Positions 7,212 to 13,221 of a DNA stretch of 13,221 bases are shown piece after piece. The notes beneath the pieces were generated by a model. The model searched no databases, was not told where the DNA came from, and worked only from the letters and a program-made list of their open reading frames with translations. The stretch is from positions 1-13,221 of the forward strand of contig JAIBJH010000046.1 of assembly GCA_020029455.1 (NCBI GenBank). Reading direction: 5' to 3'. Both the position numbers and the translations under genes were made by a program. The stretch comes from Hyphomicrobiales bacterium (GTDB lineage: Bacteria > Pseudomonadota > Alphaproteobacteria > Rhizobiales > Aestuariivirgaceae). Within the stretch, counting starts at the first letter, position 1; every line of letters starts with the position of its first letter.

Positions 7212-7736
7212 TCAGCTTGTGCGCGCGCCAGAGGTAATAACCGTCACAGCACGGCGATTTTGTGACCAACATTCCTCTGCGTCACAAAATGCCGCGGGGC
7301 GCTCCTTGCCATAGGCGATGGAGGAGATGCGCTCCGCCGAAATTCCCTGTGAAATCAGGAAATTACGCGTCGCCGTGGCGCGCCTTGCCGAAAGCGAAAT
7401 GTTGTACTCGCGCGTGCCCCGCTCATCGGCGTGGCCCTCGATCTGGACTGCAACTTCCGGATACTGCTGCAGCCAGGCAGCTTGCTTGGCGAGCGTGTCG
7501 CGCGCCTCTTCCGTAAGGTTCGACTGGTCGTTGGCAAAATACACCCGGTCACCCACATTGGTCGAGAAATCCGCCGCCGAACCCGGCACCTGTGCTTCAC
7601 TGCCCGAAAGGCCAGAGCCGCCGGCCCCCAGGCCGGCATCCAGATTTGCCGTGTTCTTCTTTGAACAGGCCGTGAGCGCCAGGACACAGAACAGGGCGAG
7701 CACCAGCTTCATGGCCGTCGTCTGAGAGTTCATCAT
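7212..7736 (-). CDS. pal: Peptidoglycan-associated lipoprotein Pal, upstream paralogue
   Basis: This is the first pal after tolB, in the usual pal position, and encodes the Tol-Pal outer-membrane lipoprotein. From ATG 7736 it has 174 residues: signal peptide with lipobox LTAC (Cys24, then Ser), a Gly/Ser-rich linker (LDAGLGAGGSGLSG), and the OmpA-like domain with VYFANDQSNLT, EGHADERGTREYNISLS and the tail CDAEECWSQNRRAVTVITSG. The frame runs open to 7865, but that would overlap the end of tolB and precede the signal peptide with a charged stretch. Two ATG codons at 7734-7736 and 7731-7733 follow GGTGGA by about 9 nt, so the first of them is chosen. It is 91 nt downstream of tolB and is followed by an intrinsic terminator. 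Which of the two copies does most of the Pal work cannot be told from sequence. Confidence 0.96.
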   Translation of the reverse strand: MMNSQTTAMKLVLALFCVLALTACSKKNTANLDAGLGAGGSGLSGSEAQVPGSAADFSTNVGDRVYFANDQSNLTEEARDTLAKQAAWLQQYPEVAVQIEGHADERGTREYNISLSARRATATRNFLISQGISAERISSIAYGKERPAAFCDAEECWSQNRRAVTVITSGARTS

Positions 7737-7827
7737 GATTAATAATCCACCAATCAGAGTTAGGCCCCCCGGCCTTTCTCGTTGACGGATTCTTTGCCCT
7801 AAGCGCGTTAATCTCTCGTTTGGAAAC

Positions 7828-9159
7828 TTAGTTAAGCCTTGGTGACCAAGCGGGGTCCGAGGCAAAGCCCGGCGTCTGCACTGGCTGCTCGTTATAGCCC
7901 GTCACATCCACCGAATAGAGTTGCGCCCCGCCCTGCTCGCCGCCCGACTCACGGAAGAACATGAGGACGCGGCTATTGGGTGCCCAGGTTGGCCCCTCAT
8001 TGTGATAGCCTTCAGTCAGGATGCGCTCGCCCGAGCCATCAGGCTTCATGACGCCGATGGCGAACTTGCCGTCATAATTCTTGGTGAAGGCAATCCACTG
8101 CCCGTCCGGAGACCACACGGGCGTCGAATAGCGCCCCTTGCCGAAGCTGATGCGGTTGGCCCCACCGCCGCCCGCGCTCATCACATAGATTTGCTGTGTG
8201 CCACCCCTGTCCGACTCGAAGGCGATCTGCCGGCCGTCCGGAGAATAGGAGGGCGCCGTATTGATCGCCTGCACATCGGTAAGTTGCTGCAGCCTGCGCG
8301 ATTGCAGGTTCATGTCGAAGAGGTTTGAGTAATTGCCGTCATCGCTCTGCAGGCTCATGATCACCTGGTTGCCATCCGGCGAAAAGCGCGGGGCGAAACT
8401 CATGTTAGGAAAATCGCCGACGATCTCCTTCTGCCTTGTGTCGATGTTGTAGATATAGACGCGCGGCGTTCCCGTATCGAAAGACATGTAGGTCACTTCA
8501 TTGGAACTGGGAGAGAATCGCGGCGTCAGGATAAGATCACCACCCACCGGTAGCTCACGCGGATTGAACCCATCCTGGTCCATGATGGCGAGTTTCTTGA
8601 TGCGCGCAGACTTTTCTCCCGTCTCGTTGATGAACACGATGCGCGTGTCGAAATAGCCGCCAAAGCCCGTTAGCGCCGTATAGATCTGGTCCGATATCCG
8701 GTGCGCCATGCGCCGCGCCAGCTTCGGCGAACCGGCAAGATTCTGGCTTGCCAGCACCTGGCCCGAGTTCACGTCATAAAGCTTGAAGGAGGTGCGGATC
8801 TTGGCCCCCTCCTGTACTACCGATCCCACCACCAGCGCCCGCGCCTGGATCGCTTGCCAGCTGCCGAAATTGGGCGCCTGTTCCAGGCTGCCGAACTGTT
8901 CCGTGTAGGTATCGGGCGGCAGTGGATTGAAATAGCCTGAGCGGCCAAGATTATTGGCGATGACGCCCGACATCTCTGCCGCAACCTCGCCCGTGCCGCC
9001 GTCAGAGAGAAATGGCGCAATGGCAATCGGCAGCGGATTGATCTTGCCGCCAGTCACATCAACTTCAAGGGCATATCCAGGCGCAATCGCAGCGACTGCA
9101 ACCACAAACCACACCAGAATTTTCACGAAATTTGCCGCCGGCCGCATCACAAAATCCAT
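7828..9159 (-). CDS. tolB: Tol-Pal system protein TolB
   Basis: TolB is the periplasmic protein that moves between Pal and TolA and controls when Pal can bind peptidoglycan. From ATG 9159 it has 443 residues: signal peptide to about residue 30 (VKILVWFVVAVAAIAPGYA, then LEVDVTGG), the TolB N-terminal domain, and a C-terminal six-bladed beta-propeller marked by repeated motifs FSPSSNEVTY, FSPDGNQVIM, YSPDGRQIAF, WSPDGQWIAF, WAPNSRVLMF and WSPRLN. The frame is open to 9225 within tolA; ATG 9159 begins 17 nt after the tolA stop, and ATG 9147, four codons later, is a possible alternative. Length and domain order are normal for the family. It is cotranscribed with tolQRA and 91 nt before the first pal. 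Confidence 0.97.
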   Translation of the reverse strand: MDFVMRPAANFVKILVWFVVAVAAIAPGYALEVDVTGGKINPLPIAIAPFLSDGGTGEVAAEMSGVIANNLGRSGYFNPLPPDTYTEQFGSLEQAPNFGSWQAIQARALVVGSVVQEGAKIRTSFKLYDVNSGQVLASQNLAGSPKLARRMAHRISDQIYTALTGFGGYFDTRIVFINETGEKSARIKKLAIMDQDGFNPRELPVGGDLILTPRFSPSSNEVTYMSFDTGTPRVYIYNIDTRQKEIVGDFPNMSFAPRFSPDGNQVIMSLQSDDGNYSNLFDMNLQSRRLQQLTDVQAINTAPSYSPDGRQIAFESDRGGTQQIYVMSAGGGGANRISFGKGRYSTPVWSPDGQWIAFTKNYDGKFAIGVMKPDGSGERILTEGYHNEGPTWAPNSRVLMFFRESGGEQGGAQLYSVDVTGYNEQPVQTPGFASDPAWSPRLN

Positions 9160-9176
9160 TATCCCGAATTGTTCCC

Positions 9177-10160
9177 TTAGCCTGACATCATGTCCGGCGT
9201 GAAATTCACGGTGATTTCCTGCCACATGTCATAGCGGTCTTTTGGAAGAAAGTCATAGGCTTGACATTCCATTACGGCTGAAATGGCCGATTGAGCCGTG
9301 GCAGCAGCCAGCGCATCGCCTCCGCCGCCACCGACAACAACGGGCAAGCCGTTGACCTTGCCATCCCGCGTCAGGTTGAACTGCACCTTCACGCTGATCA
9401 TCGCCTCACGCGCGCCCGGCGGCACTGTCCAGCACTCCGACAGGCGCTGGCGCAGCGCATCGATCAGCGTGGCCGCCAGTTCCGCATCCTCGCCCTGCAC
9501 ATTGTTCTTGCCTGTTTCCGGCGTTCCGGCCTCTTCGCTCTTTTTCAAGGTTGCCGTCTGCTGCTCGCTGCTTGTGTCCTTGAACATTTCCTCAAGCGCC
9601 GCCGTATCGAGCTTGCGCTTCTTCATGTCGGCCTCAAGCTTCTTCTGCGCTTCGGCCGCCTTCTTCTTTTTCTCTTCTTCCTTCTTCTTCTTTTCCTCGG
9701 CCTTCTTCTTCTTTTCCTCTTCCTGCTTCTTTTTCTCTTCTTCCAGCTTCTTCTTCTGCTCTTCGGCCTTCTTCTGCTCTTCCTCGATGATCTGCGTCAG
9801 CGGATCGGAATCGAGCGGCTGCTCTTCCACCTTGGGCTCAGGCTTCGGCTCGGGCTCAACTTGCGGCTCAGGTTCCTGCGGCGTGGGATCAACCGCCGCA
9901 TATTTCTTTTCTTCCGCCACATTCTCCAAAGGCTTGCTGTTCTTTTCCGCCTCGGAAACTTTTGGCTTCGGCTGCTCCAGCGGTTTTTCCTCGACGGTGG
10001 ACTGCGCCTTGAGTTTGGTTTCGTCGGTGATGTTTGAGATATCAACTTGAATAGCTTCCACCGGCTTGATCTCCGGCGGGGCAATGCCGGGCAGGCCAAA
10101 GAGGGCCGCGGCGATGATCAGCGCATGCAGGGATACCGATGCGAGGGCGCTGCGTTTCAT
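9177..10160 (-). CDS. tolA: Tol-Pal system protein TolA
   Basis: TolA spans the periplasm and passes proton-motive-force energy from TolQR to TolB and Pal; it also serves as a colicin and phage receptor component in enterics. The 327-residue product has an N-terminal membrane helix at about 6-24 with the S-x3-H motif (Ser8, His12) that contacts TolQR, a Pro/Glu-rich segment at about 90-112, a Lys/Glu helical stalk at about 126-185 made of KKKAEEKKKKEEE-type repeats, and a C-terminal TonB/TolA-like domain at about 226-327 (LRQRLSECWTVPPGA, ITVNFTPDM). A run of five glycines sits at 277-281. ATG 10160 starts 4 nt after tolR. The stalk is shorter than that of E. coli. Sequence is weak by nature, but helix, stalk, C-domain and position make the call firm. 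Confidence 0.95.
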   Translation of the reverse strand: MKRSALASVSLHALIIAAALFGLPGIAPPEIKPVEAIQVDISNITDETKLKAQSTVEEKPLEQPKPKVSEAEKNSKPLENVAEEKKYAAVDPTPQEPEPQVEPEPKPEPKVEEQPLDSDPLTQIIEEEQKKAEEQKKKLEEEKKKQEEEKKKKAEEKKKKEEEKKKKAAEAQKKLEADMKKRKLDTAALEEMFKDTSSEQQTATLKKSEEAGTPETGKNNVQGEDAELAATLIDALRQRLSECWTVPPGAREAMISVKVQFNLTRDGKVNGLPVVVGGGGGDALAAATAQSAISAVMECQAYDFLPKDRYDMWQEITVNFTPDMMSG

Positions 10161-10164
10161 GGGA

Positions 10165-10632
10165 TCAGTTGCCGTCCGCGGGTTTCAAGGGATCGAGTGG
10201 CAGCGTGGCAAGGCCAACCTTGCTGTAACCCGCGCCGTTGAGATCGCCCAGCACCTTCATGATGTCACCATAGGGCACCGTCTTATCGGCGCGCACCATC
10301 AACTGTTCATTGAGGCCCGCCTTAGCGATGGCCGAAAGCTTCTGCAGAAGCTGCTCGCGCGGCAACTGCTCCTCTTCAAGGAAGAGCGTGTCAGCGTTCT
10401 GAACGGTGATGGTCAGAGGCTTTGTCGGGTTGGGCGAAGGCCTCGCGTTGGTCTTGGGAAGATCGACAGGAACGCTCACCGTCATCAGGGGTGCCGCCAC
10501 CATGAAGACGATCAAGAGCACCAGCATCACGTCAACGAGCGGCGTCACATTGATTTCGCTCATCGTGCCGTGGCGGCTGCCACGCCGCCCGCGCCGCGTG
10601 TTGATGGCCTTTCCGACTCCCGAGGCACCCAT
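10165..10632 (-). CDS. tolR: Tol-Pal system motor protein TolR
   Basis: TolR is an ExbD/TolR-family inner-membrane protein that with TolQ forms the proton channel powering TolA. The 155-residue product has a basic cytoplasmic N-terminus (TRRGRRGSR), then SEINVTPLVDVMLVLLIVFMV, which contains the single membrane helix at about 32-50 and the proton-carrying Asp34, and a periplasmic domain of about 105 residues. ATG 10632 begins 6 nt after the tolQ stop, with AGAGGG upstream inside the tolQ end. The gap to tolA is 4 nt. Size and the invariant Asp are as expected. Confidence 0.97.
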   Translation of the reverse strand: MGASGVGKAINTRRGRRGSRHGTMSEINVTPLVDVMLVLLIVFMVAAPLMTVSVPVDLPKTNARPSPNPTKPLTITVQNADTLFLEEEQLPREQLLQKLSAIAKAGLNEQLMVRADKTVPYGDIMKVLGDLNGAGYSKVGLATLPLDPLKPADGN

Positions 10633-10638
10633 GACCGT

Positions 10639-11349
10639 CTATGCCCTCTCGTCCAACTGGCGCGAAATAATGGCGGAGAATTCGTCTGCGAAATTCTCCA
10701 GCCGCGACTGCACCTTGGCCGCGTCATTGGAATACATGTTGTAAAAAATTGTCGCGGGTATGGCGGCCACAAGACCGATGGCCGTCGCAAAGAGCGCTTC
10801 CGCAATGCCCGGCGCCACGACCGCGAGATTGGTCTGGCCGGAATTGGCAATGCCCTGGAACGAAGTCATGATGCCCCACACCGTGCCGAAAAGCCCGATA
10901 AAGGGAGCGGCGGAACCAATGGTTGCCAGAAACAAGAGCCGCGCCTCGAGGCCGCCCATCTCTTTCTGGATCTGCACATCCATCACCTTCTCGATACGCT
11001 TTTGCACACCCGCAAAGCCTGCGCGCATCGCCGCGCCCTGGCTGCGCTTCCACTCCTGCATCGCCGTGATAAAGATCGAGGCCATGCCGGCGGTGCTGCG
11101 CGCATTGACGGTGTGATAAAGGTCATCGAGTGACTGCCCGGACCAGAAGGCGGTCTCGAAACGGTCATTGGCTGCATGCTCTTTGCGGAAGGCGATGAAC
11201 TTTTCGAAAATGATGGCCCAGCACCAGATGGAAGCAAGGCCAAGGCCGATCATGACAAGGAAGACGGGCCATGAAGCCTGCGCCACCAGATGCCAGAGCG
11301 AGATTTGAGCAGCAGCGCTGCCCGCTGTTTCAGTGATCTGTTGTTCCAT
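10639..11349 (-). CDS. tolQ: Tol-Pal system motor protein TolQ
   Basis: TolQ is the MotA/TolQ/ExbB-family channel subunit of the inner-membrane Tol motor. The 236-residue protein shows three membrane helices, at about 26-50, 137-163 and 183-206, with a cytoplasmic domain between the first two. Polar residues expected in the channel are present: Thr156 in the APFIGLFGTVWG motif and Thr189 in LFATAIGLVAA. ATG 11349 gives the normal family length; the preceding ribosome site is weak. It is the first gene of the tight tolQRAB set, and the 261-nt gap upstream is where I place the main promoter of that set. Confidence 0.97.
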   Translation of the reverse strand: MEQQITETAGSAAAQISLWHLVAQASWPVFLVMIGLGLASIWCWAIIFEKFIAFRKEHAANDRFETAFWSGQSLDDLYHTVNARSTAGMASIFITAMQEWKRSQGAAMRAGFAGVQKRIEKVMDVQIQKEMGGLEARLLFLATIGSAAPFIGLFGTVWGIMTSFQGIANSGQTNLAVVAPGIAEALFATAIGLVAAIPATIFYNMYSNDAAKVQSRLENFADEFSAIISRQLDERA

Positions 11350-11440
11350 GAAGCCGTTTTTGTTCCCGTGTCATGCGTGCTGTCTGCCCGCGAGCACCGG
11401 ATAGTGTCCCCGCGCCAGCGTTAACCGACCAATTCTGTCG

Positions 11441-11469
11441 ATTCTGCGGCAAATCAGCTGTTTCCGCAA
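11441..11469 (-). promoter_or_regulatory. Weak candidate sigma-70 promoter upstream of tolQ
   Basis: On the minus strand TTGCGG (11464-11469) is separated by 17 nt from CAGAAT (11441-11446), about 90 nt before the tolQ start. Spacing is ideal, but each hexamer matches the consensus only partly (three and four of six). The whole 261-nt gap at 11350-11610 has no gene I can support and is less G+C-rich than its surroundings, which fits a promoter region. An alternative -35 (TTGTTA) overlaps the CtrA-type box further upstream. Confidence 0.25.
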
Positions 11470-11527
11470 ATCGCAGAGCTGCCAGCGCAGCCTACTCCGG
11501 CAGCAAATTCGTGTTGAATAGCTTATG

Positions 11528-11543
11528 GTTAACAATTGGTTAG
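11528..11543 (-). promoter_or_regulatory. Candidate CtrA binding box upstream of tolQ
   Basis: The minus strand reads CTAA, seven bases (CCAATTG), TTAAC. The alphaproteobacterial cell-cycle regulator CtrA recognises TTAA-N7-TTAAC, so eight of nine defined bases match and the spacing is exact. The site lies about 180 nt before tolQ and 70 nt after ybgC. If used, it would tie tol expression to the cell cycle. One mismatch means a chance match cannot be excluded. Confidence 0.4.
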
Positions 11544-11610
11544 CATCTAGCGCATCGGGCGAGCAGGTGGAATTGCCTGCGAAGCGGAAGATGCGCAGAT
11601 TCAAATTGCT

Positions 11611-12066
11611 CTACAGCAGCTTATCGGCGGTCAATTGACCGCCGGCTGTCGTAGTGCCCATGGCCTTCACGAGTTCTGGTGTGAGCCGCTTGGGCTTTCC
11701 ACGTCCATCCACCAGCACCGCCGTTACATCCGCCGTGAAGAGCTCTTCTTCGCCGCGTAAGACCCTCTGGCGCAACTCGAATCGCGCGCCTGCTGCCTCA
11801 CGCGGTATTGTTTCCACGGTCAGCACATCATCGAATTTTGCAGGCTTCAGGAAATCGCAATTCATCCGCCGCACCACGAAAGCGGCCCCTTCCGAAAACA
11901 TTGCAGTCTGGTCGAGACCCAGCACACGCAGGAAATCAGAACGCCCCCGCTCGCAGAACTTCAAGTAGTTCGCATGATAGACATTACCGGAAAAATCCGT
12001 GTCCTCGTAGTAGACGCGCAAGGTGAGGCGATGCACGCCAGACGTGATGGAGCCAGAGAGCGTCAT
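11611..12066 (-). CDS. ybgC: Tol-Pal associated acyl-CoA thioesterase YbgC
   Basis: YbgC is a cytoplasmic hotdog-fold (4HBT) thioesterase encoded with tol-pal in many proteobacteria. E. coli and Helicobacter members hydrolyse acyl-CoA, and a link to phospholipid synthesis has been proposed. The 151-residue product carries the signature VYYEDTDFSGNVYHANYLKF at about 18-37, with Asp24 aligned to the E. coli catalytic Asp18 and His31 to its His25, followed by CERGRSDFLR. ATG 12066 has GGAG only 3 nt upstream and a second weak site (AGGG) about 10 nt upstream; both lie just outside the palindromic repeat that ends at 12083. The gap to tolQ is 261 nt, so ybgC may belong to the ruvB transcript rather than to tolQRAB. 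Confidence 0.95.
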   Translation of the reverse strand: MTLSGSITSGVHRLTLRVYYEDTDFSGNVYHANYLKFCERGRSDFLRVLGLDQTAMFSEGAAFVVRRMNCDFLKPAKFDDVLTVETIPREAAGARFELRQRVLRGEEELFTADVTAVLVDGRGKPKRLTPELVKAMGTTTAGGQLTADKLL

Positions 12067-12082
12067 CTACTCCGCGCCCTAC

Positions 12083-12221
12083 CGTCATTCCATCCGAGCC
12101 ACGGGGTTCGCCTGAAGCGAACACCGGAGGCGAGAGATGGAACCCAGCTTTCCTTTGCTTGACCGAGCACCAAGCTGGGTTCCAGCTCGCGCTTGCTTTC
12201 GCTCGCTTGGCTGGAATGACG
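12083..12221. repeat. Nested palindromic intergenic repeat between ruvB and ybgC
   Basis: The outer arms are CGTCATTCCA at 12083-12092 and TGGAATGACG at 12212-12221, perfect. The inner arms are 17 nt at 12134-12150 and 12172-12188 (AAGCTGGGTTCCAGCTC on the right), with one mismatch and a 21-nt loop. The bases between outer and inner arms are also partly complementary (CGAGC/GCTTGG, GAGGCGAG/GCTCGC). The unit fills 139 of the 175 nt between the two genes, and a long hairpin would form in the ruvB-ybgC mRNA. The CGTCATTCC-ends-plus-GGGTTCCAGC form resembles dispersed repeats seen between genes in Hyphomicrobiales; I infer this from memory and could not search. It has no coding capacity. Confidence 0.85.
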
Positions 12222-12241
12222 AAGTGGAGATGGCAAATTCA

Positions 12242-13221
12242 TCACTGCTCCCCCTCCTCCAACGGCAGTACACCTTGCGTGATCTCCGGGCGGTTCGGAA
12301 CCGCAAGGCCCAGATGCCTGAACGCATGACGCGTCAGAAGTCGGCCGCGCGGCGTGCGATTCAGGAAACCGAGCTGCAAGAGATAGGGTTCCACCACATC
12401 CTCGATGGCATCGCGCTCTTCCGAGAGCGAGGCCGCAATGGTGTCGATCCCCACCGGCCCACCACCAAAATTCAGCGCAATGCAGTTGAGATAGCGGTGG
12501 TCCAGGGCATCGAGGCCAACGAGATCAACATCCAGTGCTTTCAGTGCCTTGTCGGCGATCCGTGAGTCGACGCGTGAACTGCCATCGACGCTGGCAAAAT
12601 CCCGCACGCGCCGTAGCAATCGGCCCGCAATACGCGGTGTTCCTCTCGCGCGCTTGGCAATCTCCCGCGCACCATCATCTGTGACAGACAATTGCAGGAT
12701 GCGCGCGCCACGCGTCACGATCTCCAGCAATTCATCTTCACCATAGAACTCAAGCCGCACCGGAATGCCGAAACGGTCGCGCAAGGGCGTCGTCAGAAGT
12801 CCCGTTCGCGTGGTCGCACCCACCAGCGTAAACTTTGCAAGATCGATCTTGACGCTACGCGCCGCCGGCCCCTCGCCAATGATGAGATCCAGCTGGAAAT
12901 CCTCCATGGCCGGATAGAGCACTTCCTCGACCGCCGGATTGAGGCGATGGATCTCATCGATGAAAAGCACATCGCCTTCCTCGAGATTGGTGAGGAGCGC
13001 TGCAAGATCGCCCGCCTTGGCGATCACTGGGCCGGACGTCGAGCGGAAATTGACACCCATCTCCCGCGCCATGATCTGAGCCAGCGTCGTCTTGCCAAGC
13101 CCCGGAGGCCCCGCGAACAGCACATGGTCCAGTGGCTCGCCCCGCGCCTTCGCCGCCGCGATGAAGACCTTGAGGTTATCCTTTTGCTTCGTTTGCCCGA
13201 TGAACTCATCAAGCCGCTGCG
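12242..13221 (-). CDS. ruvB: Holliday junction branch migration ATPase RuvB (5' end cut by window edge)
   Basis: RuvB is the hexameric AAA+ motor that, with RuvA, drives branch migration at Holliday junctions for RuvC to cut. The frame is open from the window edge (RLDEFIGQTKQKDNLKVFI) for 325 full residues to TGA at 12242; family members are about 340-350, so roughly 20 N-terminal residues lie outside. Visible motifs, in order: Walker A GPPGLGKTT, Walker B VLFIDEIHRLN, sensor 1 LVGATTRTG, arginine finger TTPLRDRFG, sensor 2 RGTPRIAGRLLRRVRDF, and the winged-helix C-domain with EPYLLQLGFLNRTPRGR. A GTG at 13123 is internal (EPLDHVLFAGPPG) and is not the start. The gene is complete in all catalytic parts visible here. 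Confidence 0.98.
   Translation of the reverse strand, partial: QRLDEFIGQTKQKDNLKVFIAAAKARGEPLDHVLFAGPPGLGKTTLAQIMAREMGVNFRSTSGPVIAKAGDLAALLTNLEEGDVLFIDEIHRLNPAVEEVLYPAMEDFQLDLIIGEGPAARSVKIDLAKFTLVGATTRTGLLTTPLRDRFGIPVRLEFYGEDELLEIVTRGARILQLSVTDDGAREIAKRARGTPRIAGRLLRRVRDFASVDGSSRVDSRIADKALKALDVDLVGLDALDHRYLNCIALNFGGGPVGIDTIAASLSEERDAIEDVVEPYLLQLGFLNRTPRGRLLTRHAFRHLGLAVPNRPEITQGVLPLEEGEQ

Noticed and set aside
7762..7775. AGGCC-CCCC-GGCCT hairpin in the 91-nt tolB-pal gap, considered as a terminator.
   Set aside because: The stem has only five pairs and no T run on the minus strand, so it is not enough to call.
9291..10050. Two long plus-strand frames, one leucine/phenylalanine-rich and one serine/phenylalanine-rich, resembling membrane proteins.
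   Set aside because: They are the antisense of the Lys/Glu-rich tolA stalk: AAG and GAG repeats read backwards as CTT/CTC or TTC/TCT. The stalk, membrane helix and C-domain of TolA fit the minus strand.
10066..11133. A 355-codon plus-strand open frame opposite tolR and tolQ.
   Set aside because: It is an antisense frame kept open by G+C-rich codon use. Its product is His/Arg-rich without any family motif, while tolQ and tolR on the other strand carry all expected motifs.
11478..11504. GCTGCC and GGCAGC arms in the ybgC-tolQ gap, considered as a ybgC terminator.
   Set aside because: The six-pair stem has a 15-nt loop and no T run in the coding direction.
11371..11604. A 77-codon minus-strand frame in the ybgC-tolQ gap.
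   Set aside because: It starts with TTG, has no ribosome site and an odd Cys/Arg/Leu composition, and overlaps the candidate promoter region; it is not supported as a gene.
1..13221. A search by eye for insertion sequences, phage genes, CRISPR arrays, toxin-antitoxin pairs, tRNA genes or another accessory system.
   Set aside because: All long frames resolve into thirteen core genes on one strand in an order familiar from alphaproteobacteria; nothing accessory remains beyond the palindromic repeats.

Overview
This window is a chromosomal housekeeping block from an alphaproteobacterium, most likely of the order Hyphomicrobiales (Rhizobiales). That placement rests on the gene order, on the alphaproteobacterial style of the proteins (FolP with an N-terminal extension, Pal with a CDAEECW..NRR tail, FtsH starting MNQFRSFAVW) and on the G+C-rich codon use. 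I cannot name a genus. Every gene I can support lies on the minus strand. In transcription order, from the right edge, they are ruvB (5' end cut) - ybgC - tolQ - tolR - tolA - tolB - pal - pal - cpoB (ybgF) - tilS - ftsH - folP - glmM (3' end cut). No RNA gene, insertion sequence, phage gene or CRISPR array is visible.

Right part (12242-13221 and 11611-12066): the RuvB Holliday-junction motor and the YbgC thioesterase, separated by a 139-bp nested palindromic intergenic repeat. Centre right (7212-11349): the Tol-Pal envelope system. TolQ, TolR and TolA form the inner-membrane motor, TolB is the periplasmic shuttle, and Pal is the outer-membrane lipoprotein that binds peptidoglycan. tolQ, tolR, tolA and tolB are packed with gaps of 6, 4 and 17 nt. 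A 261-bp gap upstream of tolQ holds a near-consensus CtrA-type box and a weak candidate promoter. Centre (5470-7736): two complete tandem pal genes, about 77% identical over the mature domain. A textbook intrinsic terminator lies between them. The downstream pal has its own strong ribosome binding site and is followed by cpoB, which encodes the Tol-associated TPR/coiled-coil protein and carries a 27-bp in-frame tandem repeat.

Left part (1-5483): tilS (tRNA-Ile lysidine synthetase), whose 5' end overlaps cpoB, then ftsH (membrane AAA+ protease), a 124-bp chain of four back-to-back palindromes, folP (dihydropteroate synthase) and glmM (phosphoglucosamine mutase). The genes join DNA repair, envelope constriction and integrity, tRNA modification, proteolysis, folate synthesis and cell-wall precursor synthesis.

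I found no convincing new multi-gene system. The points most worth following are the pal duplication with the terminator between the copies, the possible CtrA input to the tol operon, the two palindromic intergenic elements, the CpoB repeat and an altered motif in TilS. Where the longest open frame starts at an unlikely codon, I chose the start from the ribosome binding site and the neighbouring gene, and each entry says so.
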